Positions 7,081 to 12,042 of a stretch of 12,042 bases of DNA are shown here, piece by piece. Under the pieces are notes generated by a model, which was not told the origin of the DNA, did not search any database, and saw nothing but the letters and a program-made list of their open reading frames with translations. Source of the DNA: Fen731 sp964481885 (lineage in GTDB: Bacteria; Actinomycetota; Humimicrobiia; Humimicrobiales; Humimicrobiaceae); assembly GCA_964481885.1 (NCBI GenBank), contig CAYZUS010000055.1, forward strand, positions 1 through 12,042, written 5' to 3'. Made by a program: the position numbers and the translations under genes. The stretch's first letter is position 1. Every line of letters starts with the position of its first letter.

Positions 7081-7164
7081 CTATTTCTTTACCAATGTTT
7101 TAACAGCATTCATAATTTTTGCCTCATTAGGCATGAAACTATCTTCAAGTACAGGACTGAAAGG
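7048..7164 (-). repeat. Intact copy of the E1-beta 3'-end direct repeat
   Basis: This segment covers the last 28 codons of E1-beta and about 33 bases of flank. It is the parent-like copy of the decayed repeat at 3105-3220, in the same orientation. Anchors that match in order are actgaa-gg (7156-7164), gcctcatt (7121-7128), tatttctttaccaat (7082-7096) and ataaaatatattta (7048-7061). The two copies bracket the three transporter genes. Confidence 0.7.
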
Positions 7165-8052
7165 AATACAAGTATCAGGCGCTGTCACTCTTATTATTGG
7201 GCCTTTAAGAAAATCAAAAGCTTCTTCAGCAATTATTGCAGCTATCTCTCCTGCAAAGCCTGAAGTTCTTACTGCTTCCTGAACCAAAACAAGCCTGCCT
7301 GTTTTTTTAACCGAATTTATGATAGTTTTTTTATCAAGAGGAACCAGAGTTCTAATATCAATAACTTCGGCATCAATGCCTTCTTTTTCCAGCATTTTTG
7401 CTGCAGATGCGGCTTTATTAGCCATCAGGCTCCAGCCTACTATAGTTACATCTTTCCCCTGCCTTACAACTTTTGCTTCTCCCAGAGGAACAGTATATTC
7501 TTCTTCAGGACACTCGCCCTTTATACTGTATAAGACTTTATGCTCTAAAAATATTACAGGATTATCATCCCTAATTGCACTGATTAACAATCCTTTTGCA
7601 TCATAAGAATTAGAAGGCATTACTACTTTTAGTCCAGGCACATGTGTTACCCATGCTTCCATAGATTGAGAATGATGTGCTGCACCTCTTACCCCTGCAC
7701 CACAGCAAGCTCTGATTACCAAAGGTATTTTAGCTTTACCTCCAAACATGTACCTCATTTTTGCTGCCTGGTTTGCAATCTCGTCAAGACATACTCCAAA
7801 AAAGTCTACATACATTATTTCTACAACGGGTCTCATTCCTGCTGCAGCTGACCCCACACCAAGACCAACAATTGCTGTTTCACTTATCGGAGTATCCTTT
7901 ACTCTGTCAGCACCAAATTCTTCAAACAAACCCTTTGTTGAACCGAAAGGCGCGATACGTATATCTTCACCTGCAACAAATACAGAAGGGTCTCTTCTCA
8001 TCTCAATTTTTAAAGCTTCGCTTACGGCTTCCGCAAAACTTATCTGTCTCAT
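7081..8052 (-). CDS. TPP-dependent dehydrogenase E1 component, beta subunit (acetoin/pyruvate type)
   Basis: This is the beta half of an alpha2beta2 E1 enzyme that decarboxylates a 2-oxoacid, or cleaves an acyloin such as acetoin, and passes the two-carbon unit to a lipoyl group. The length, 323 residues, is normal. Visible features are VAGEDI (26-31), DTPISE with the catalytic-site Glu58, the conserved GAGVRGAAHHSQSMEAW stretch (118-133) lining the active site, and the C-terminal transketolase domain ending APDTCIPFSPVLE. The wording resembles acetoin dehydrogenase AcoB and PdhB equally, so substrate cannot be assigned. The ATG at 8052 follows AAAGGAG at about 7 bases and lies 32 bases after the alpha-subunit gene. 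Its 3' end is duplicated in decayed form at 3105-3220, next to the lipoyl gene, which suggests the two genes were once adjacent. Confidence 0.93.
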   Translation of the reverse strand: MRQISFAEAVSEALKIEMRRDPSVFVAGEDIRIAPFGSTKGLFEEFGADRVKDTPISETAIVGLGVGSAAAGMRPVVEIMYVDFFGVCLDEIANQAAKMRYMFGGKAKIPLVIRACCGAGVRGAAHHSQSMEAWVTHVPGLKVVMPSNSYDAKGLLISAIRDDNPVIFLEHKVLYSIKGECPEEEYTVPLGEAKVVRQGKDVTIVGWSLMANKAASAAKMLEKEGIDAEVIDIRTLVPLDKKTIINSVKKTGRLVLVQEAVRTSGFAGEIAAIIAEEAFDFLKGPIIRVTAPDTCIPFSPVLEDSFMPNEAKIMNAVKTLVKK

Positions 8053-8084
8053 ATATATCTCCTTTAAATAATATTTAATTTGTA

Positions 8085-9044
8085 TTAAACATAAACATCA
8101 GTAAACAAGTCTTCGGGATCAGGCAGAGGACTATTCTTTGCAAACTCAACCGCCTTATCTAACTCAAGCATTATTTTTGATTCGATGTCAGCCAAATCTT
8201 TTTGGGATGCTGCCTTTACTTCAATAATTCGTAAGGCAAAATTATTTATCGGGTCTTTATCAAGCCACTGCTTATGCTCTTCCTTTTCCCTGTAGAGATC
8301 GAGGTCGCCTTCCCAGTGACCCCTGTGTCGCCATGTTTTACACTCTATAATCGATGGTCCTTCACCTTTTCTTGCCTTCTCTATTGCTATACCCGTCGCC
8401 TCCATAACTGCCATCGGATCATTACCTTCAACAGTAACTCCTGGAATATCATAAGATTTGGACCTCACGGAAATGTCTCGAATTTTCATTGTTTCACGGG
8501 CACACCCTGATATTCCGTAAAGGTTATTTTCACAAACGTAGACTACCGGCAGATCCCAGACTGATGCCAGATTAATGCTTTCATGGAAGGTTCCCCGATT
8601 AGAAGCTCCATCCCCAAAAAAGCAAACACAAACCTGGCCCTTTCCCTTGGATTTTGCGGCAAATCCTGCACCAGCAGCAATTGGAAGTCCTGCCCCAACT
8701 ATGCCGTTAGAGCCCATTATGCCCAGCGACAGATCGCATATATGCATTGAACCTCCTTTGCCTTTGCAGTAGCCGGTCTTTTTTGCAAAAAGTTCTGCCA
8801 TCATTAACTTTACGTCTCCACCTTTTGCTATTAAGTGGCCGTGGCCCCTGTGAGTGCTTGTAATATAGTCATCCTTATTTAAATTTGAACAAGTACCTGC
8901 AGCCACTGCTTCCTCTCCTATGTATAAATGTACAAATCCGGGGATACTTCCGGCAGCATAATATTTGACTGCCATTTCTTCAAATCTTCTTATTTTCAAC
9001 ATAGTCTCGTACAAACTTATCATTGTATTTTTATTCACTGACAT
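8085..9044 (-). CDS. TPP-dependent dehydrogenase E1 component, alpha subunit (acetoin/pyruvate type)
   Basis: This is the cofactor-binding partner of the E1 beta subunit encoded next. The thiamine-diphosphate motif is complete: GDGASNRG starts at residue 144 and ends 27 residues on with NN (173-174), followed by LYGISG. The HRGHGH segment (65-70) and the KGKGGSMHI loop (94-102) are also classic E1-alpha features. Length is 319 residues, the short form found in AcoA-like and Gram-positive PdhA-like enzymes. LYGIS after NN is more like the acetoin-type enzymes than the YAIS of many pyruvate dehydrogenases, a weak hint. The ATG at 9044 has GGGGG 11 bases upstream and AAGAGA closer, a poorer ribosome site than its neighbours. 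It starts 21 bases after the dehydrogenase gene, so the two are co-transcribed. No catalytic E2 or E3 is present in the window. Confidence 0.93.
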   Translation of the reverse strand: MSVNKNTMISLYETMLKIRRFEEMAVKYYAAGSIPGFVHLYIGEEAVAAGTCSNLNKDDYITSTHRGHGHLIAKGGDVKLMMAELFAKKTGYCKGKGGSMHICDLSLGIMGSNGIVGAGLPIAAGAGFAAKSKGKGQVCVCFFGDGASNRGTFHESINLASVWDLPVVYVCENNLYGISGCARETMKIRDISVRSKSYDIPGVTVEGNDPMAVMEATGIAIEKARKGEGPSIIECKTWRHRGHWEGDLDLYREKEEHKQWLDKDPINNFALRIIEVKAASQKDLADIESKIMLELDKAVEFAKNSPLPDPEDLFTDVYV

Positions 9045-9065
9045 AATCTCTTAAGCCCCCTTTTT

Positions 9066-10067
9066 TTAATTTACTTTATTTCCATATTTAATTAACAAGT
9101 TTTTATTAAAAAGAGATCTTGGCGTTCCTCCTTTTAATACATCTAATACTGATTCGGCTGCCATTCTTTGTTGGTTTTCTTGCGATTTCTCTGAATAATA
9201 AGCAGCATGGGGAGTTAGAATAACGTTGTCTAGCTTTAATAATTCATTTTCTCTATCAATCGGTTCTTTGAGATATACATCAAGACCTGCGCCCCCGATC
9301 CAGTTTTCCTTCAAAGCCGTTATCAATACAGGTTCATCAACTAAGCCGCCTCTTCCGGTATTTATGAGATATGCACCCGGTTTCATTATTTTTAATTCAT
9401 GTTCCCCAATCATTTTCGTTGTCATCTCGTTTAGTGGTGCAAGCAGGGATACAAAGTCGGATTTTTTTAATAAGTCATCCAGACTGTGCATCTTTAAAAC
9501 TCCTTTACTGCCCATATAAGATTCGTCTACAAAAGGGTCAAACGATATTACTTTAAGCCCATTTCCTTGGGCTTTCTGTGCAACACATTGTGCAATGTTG
9601 CCAAAACCAACCAGTCCTAATATTTGTTCATCGAGCCTTTCAATTGGAACTCCCATGCTGAAACCCCACAAACCTTTTCTTATGCCTGCATTATATGTAA
9701 ATAATTTCCTGTTCAAGGCCAGAAGCATTGCTATCGTATGGTTTGCAACTTCTGCAACTGCATAATCAGGAAGATTTGCAACCCATATGCCAGCTTTTGA
9801 TGCAGCATCTACATCAATGTTGTCTACTCCTATGCCGTATCTTGCAATTACTCTGCATTTTTTTAACTCAGGAATAACAGAAGAATTAATCTTGGCATAT
9901 GTACACATTAAAGCATCAGCATCTTTAGCTTCCCTTATAATTACATCATTGTCCATTGTGTTTAAGTAGACAAAATCAACGTTAATTTCACTTAATGTTT
10001 GTTTCTCAATTTCTACCGGCTTACTTTCATTATCCGTTAAGACTACTTTGTAAATTACTTGTTCCAT
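9066..10067 (-). CDS. D-isomer-specific 2-hydroxyacid dehydrogenase, CtBP/phosphoglycerate dehydrogenase-like
   Basis: This NAD-dependent enzyme interconverts a 2-hydroxyacid and a 2-oxoacid. The order is standard: an N-terminal substrate domain with ARYGIGVDNIDVDAA (75-89), then the Rossmann core with GLVGFGNIA (151-159), where the third glycine position is Ala. Catalytic Arg239 lies in INTGRGG, Glu268 in DVYLKEP, and His287 in LTPHAAYYSE. The AYYSEKS ending is characteristic of the CtBP-like branch rather than classical SerA, and there is no C-terminal ACT domain, so a role in serine synthesis is unlikely. At 333 residues it is complete. The ATG at 10067 follows GGAG at 9 bases and lies 35 bases after the aldolase. 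Placed next to a 2-oxoacid aldolase, it probably produces or consumes that enzyme's 2-oxoacid; the actual substrate is unknown. Confidence 0.9.
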   Translation of the reverse strand: MEQVIYKVVLTDNESKPVEIEKQTLSEINVDFVYLNTMDNDVIIREAKDADALMCTYAKINSSVIPELKKCRVIARYGIGVDNIDVDAASKAGIWVANLPDYAVAEVANHTIAMLLALNRKLFTYNAGIRKGLWGFSMGVPIERLDEQILGLVGFGNIAQCVAQKAQGNGLKVISFDPFVDESYMGSKGVLKMHSLDDLLKKSDFVSLLAPLNEMTTKMIGEHELKIMKPGAYLINTGRGGLVDEPVLITALKENWIGGAGLDVYLKEPIDRENELLKLDNVILTPHAAYYSEKSQENQQRMAAESVLDVLKGGTPRSLFNKNLLIKYGNKVN

Positions 10068-10102
10068 TAAAATGCGCTCCTGTAAAGTTTATGATTAATG
10101 AG

Positions 10103-11116
10103 TTATTTTTTATTCTGTGCAAGTTGGTATGCCACATCGATAATCATGTCTTCCTGCCCGCCAACCATGCGCCTTCTGCCAAGTTCTACAAGTATGTCTC
10201 TTGGGTCAAGCTTGAATTTTTCAGCTGCCTTGTATGTAAAAAGCAGAAAACTTGAATATACCCCGGCATAGCCAAGCATAAGGGATGTATTACGTATGAC
10301 CTGGGGTCTTGCCATTATAGGCTCAACTATATCTTCTGCAACATCCATTATCTTGTAAAAATCGATGCCTGTTTCGTATCCTGCTCTGTCAAGTACTCCT
10401 ACAAGTACCTCAGTCTGAGCATTACCTGCTCCGGCTCCAAGACCCCTGAGTGAACAGTCAAGATAGGTGGCGCCGGCTTGGACGGCTGCCAGATCATTTC
10501 CAATTGCAAGAGACATGCTGTTGTGGGCATGGAAATCAACAGGGATACTTACAGCATTAACAACTGCGCCCACTCTTGATTTTACTCCTTCGGGTAACAG
10601 CGCTCCTGAAGAATCTGCCATGGTAATAAAATCAACGCCGTAGCTTTCAAACAGTTTTGCCTGCTCTGCTACTATTTCCGGCTCTACTGTTGCAATCATC
10701 ATTAAAAATCCCGATACTTCCATTCCAAGCTTTTTTGCTATCCCTATGTGCTGCTGGGCAATATCTGCTTCGGTGACATGGGTTGCAATCCTGCATACTT
10801 TGGCTCCGCATTCTGCTGCCAGCTCTAAATCTTTTAGAGTGCCTATGCCAGGTATGGATAGCACTGTTAGCTTGCCTTTCTTTATTACGCTTGATGCTGC
10901 CATTAACATCTCTTTGTCTGAAAGTTTTGCAAAACCATAATTAACAGAAGATGCGGCAAGACCGTCTCCATGTGATACCTCAATATATTCAACGCCGGCT
11001 TTATCCATGCCCTCTGCAATTGCCATTATCTGATCGGCTGTGTAGCTGTGGCTTACTGCATGGCTGCCATCACGAAGACTTGTGTCAAGCAGGTGTATGT
11101 GTTTTTTATTTAGCAT
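10103..11116 (-). CDS. 4-hydroxy-2-oxovalerate aldolase-family enzyme (MhpE/DmpG-like)
   Basis: Family members split 4-hydroxy-2-oxovalerate into pyruvate and acetaldehyde and channel the aldehyde to a bound acylating dehydrogenase, encoded just upstream. I start at the ATG at 11116 (337 residues): GGATGGGGG lies 8 bases before it, while the in-frame ATG at 11131 has no usable spacing. Catalytic features are LRDGSH (Arg15, Asp16, His19), the HAHN metal ligands (His196, His198), SLRGLGAGAGNAQTEV, GYAGVYSSF, and the C-terminal domain ending LGRRRMVGGQEDMI, which matches MhpE closely. Several active-site neighbours differ from the MhpE/DmpG sequences I recall: HAIRH is HAVSH, MMSHM is MMIAT, and HHNLSL is HNSMSL. 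The fold and chemistry are secure; the aldehyde accepted may not be acetaldehyde. The gene starts one base after the dehydrogenase stop, indicating coupling. Confidence 0.92.
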   Translation of the reverse strand: MLNKKHIHLLDTSLRDGSHAVSHSYTADQIMAIAEGMDKAGVEYIEVSHGDGLAASSVNYGFAKLSDKEMLMAASSVIKKGKLTVLSIPGIGTLKDLELAAECGAKVCRIATHVTEADIAQQHIGIAKKLGMEVSGFLMMIATVEPEIVAEQAKLFESYGVDFITMADSSGALLPEGVKSRVGAVVNAVSIPVDFHAHNSMSLAIGNDLAAVQAGATYLDCSLRGLGAGAGNAQTEVLVGVLDRAGYETGIDFYKIMDVAEDIVEPIMARPQVIRNTSLMLGYAGVYSSFLLFTYKAAEKFKLDPRDILVELGRRRMVGGQEDMIIDVAYQLAQNKK

Positions 11117-11117
11117 A

Positions 11118-11996
11118 TTAGTTACCCCCATCCTTTAGAATCTTTAGTGCCAGTCTTTCACCGACTGCAGCTGCAGCGGCATTTATTATGTCCAGGTTTC
11201 CACTGTATTTGGGAAGAAAATCCCCGGCTCCCTCAACTTCAATAATTGTTGTTACTCTGTTACCATCAAAAAGCGGAGGCACCCTTAGTCTGTATCCTGG
11301 AACATAGCCCTGCATTTCTTTTACCATATCTTCAACGGAGGCTTTGATGGCAGCTTCGTCCTGCTTTTCCACTTCAACATATATGGTACTTGTCATAATT
11401 ATTGGAGGCTCAGCAGGATTTAGCACAATCAGTGCCTTGCCTTCTTTTGCCTTGCCTACCAGTTCTATTCCTTTTTTGGTGGTACGCGTAAACTCATCAA
11501 TATTTGCTCTTGTCCCTGGACCGGCGCTCTTGCTTGATATACAAGCCACAATCTCAGCATAGCTTGCACCGGCAACTCTTGACACTGCAAATACTATAGG
11601 TATCGTTGCCTGGCCGCCGCATGTCACAAGGTTTAGGTTTGGCTCATTGCTTAAACTATCCAGGTTAACGCATGGCACAACATATGGCCCTACTGCTGCC
11701 GGTGTTAAGTCAATAGCAATTTTACCTGCCTCTTTTAACAGAGGGGCGTTAACTAGGTGGATTTTTGCTCCGGTTGCATCAAAGACTATTTTTATGTCTT
11801 TCCTTGACAGCACTGCTTCCACACCGGCTGTTGAAGTCTCAATTCCCAGGCCTGATGCTCTTTTTATGCCTTCGGATTCAACAATTCCAATCATCATTGC
11901 CATTTCAAGGTTCTTGCTCCTAAGCACCTTGTACATCAGGTCCGTGCCAATATTGCCGGGACCTAATATAGCTACTTTTACTTTGTTATTATTCAT
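11118..11996 (-). CDS. Acylating acetaldehyde dehydrogenase (MhpF/DmpF-like)
   Basis: This enzyme oxidises acetaldehyde (or a related short aldehyde) with NAD and CoA to the acyl-CoA, normally in a channelled complex with the aldolase encoded next. It has the Rossmann motif GPGNIGTDLM (12-21), the FDATGAKIH segment (72-80), IDLTPAAVGPYVVP (95-108) and catalytic Cys126 in VTCGGQATIP. The SKSAGPGTRANIDEFT segment and the EVEGAGDFLPKYSGNLDI region near the C-terminus are also present. At 292 residues it is slightly shorter than E. coli MhpF, lacking a loop near residue 250. The ATG at 11996 has only a weak AGG upstream. It is the first gene of the visible run; the 46 bases before it show no clear promoter, so the operon may extend further upstream. 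In such context the symbol mhpF could be used, but the pathway here is not the phenylpropionate route. Confidence 0.94.
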   Translation of the reverse strand: MNNNKVKVAILGPGNIGTDLMYKVLRSKNLEMAMMIGIVESEGIKRASGLGIETSTAGVEAVLSRKDIKIVFDATGAKIHLVNAPLLKEAGKIAIDLTPAAVGPYVVPCVNLDSLSNEPNLNLVTCGGQATIPIVFAVSRVAGASYAEIVACISSKSAGPGTRANIDEFTRTTKKGIELVGKAKEGKALIVLNPAEPPIIMTSTIYVEVEKQDEAAIKASVEDMVKEMQGYVPGYRLRVPPLFDGNRVTTIIEVEGAGDFLPKYSGNLDIINAAAAAVGERLALKILKDGGN

Positions 11997-12042
11997 AAAA
12001 ACCTGTACTTTCTTGATTCTTGTTATTTAATACACAATAATT
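11997..12042 (-). other. Partial upstream region of the operon
   Basis: Only 46 AT-rich bases precede the first gene. They contain an imperfect TTGT...ACAA dyad (12022-12039) and a weak AGG ribosome site, but no coding frame and no clear -35/-10 pair. The window ends before the promoter or an upstream gene can be judged. Confidence 0.35.

Noticed and set aside
12022..12039. TTGT...ACAA dyad upstream of the first gene as an operator
   Set aside because: Only four bases of each arm pair before mismatches begin, and it lies at the window edge where the promoter cannot be judged.
1..12042. CRISPR arrays, tRNA or rRNA genes, insertion sequences, phage genes
   Set aside because: Almost all bases are covered by metabolic genes; spacers show no regularly spaced repeats, cloverleaf-like sequence, transposase frame or terminal inverted repeats.

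Overview
The window holds ten protein genes, all on the minus strand, so transcription runs from right (high coordinates) to left. Codon use and spacers are AT-rich, Shine-Dalgarno sequences are strong (AAGGAGG type), genes are tightly packed, and GTG or alternative starts occur. The products are fermentative: an acylating aldehyde dehydrogenase, a lipoyl carrier with E1 subunits, and a membrane pyrophosphatase. This suggests an anaerobic, low-GC, Gram-positive-like bacterium (Clostridia-like, or an uncultured lineage of similar habit). The Ala/Thr/Glu-rich linker of the binding lipoprotein fits that, but the sequence alone does not fix the phylum.

Layout in order of transcription: (1) 11996-10103, acylating acetaldehyde dehydrogenase and a 4-hydroxy-2-oxovalerate aldolase-family enzyme, one base apart; (2) 10067-9066, a CtBP-like D-2-hydroxyacid dehydrogenase; (3) 9044-7081, alpha and beta subunits of a thiamine-diphosphate E1 dehydrogenase of the acetoin/pyruvate type; (4) 6898-3256, a complete CUT2 (ribose-type) sugar ABC transporter: lipoprotein, double ATPase, permease; (5) 3068-2823, a free-standing 81-residue lipoyl domain; (6) 2775-1579, a uroporphyrinogen-decarboxylase-superfamily protein, probably a methyltransferase-like enzyme rather than a haem enzyme; (7) 1448-1, the N-terminal two thirds of a membrane proton pyrophosphatase with K+-independent signature residues, behind its own likely promoter.

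Genes 1-6 look like one catabolic unit: import of a small sugar-like or polyol-like compound, oxidation of a 2-hydroxyacid, retro-aldol cleavage to pyruvate plus an aldehyde, capture of the aldehyde as acyl-CoA, and TPP/lipoyl-dependent oxidative cleavage of a ketone or 2-oxoacid. The substrate is unknown. No E2 acyltransferase, E3 or corrinoid protein is present here.

The most striking non-obvious observation is that the spacer between the permease and lipoyl genes (about 3105-3220) is a decayed copy of the 3' end of the E1-beta gene plus its downstream flank (7048-7164). The transporter module is therefore bracketed by an old direct repeat. An unused Shine-Dalgarno sequence remains just after E1-beta at 7029-7036. 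Together these suggest the ancestral order was E1-alpha, E1-beta, lipoyl carrier, and that the transporter was inserted between E1-beta and its carrier.
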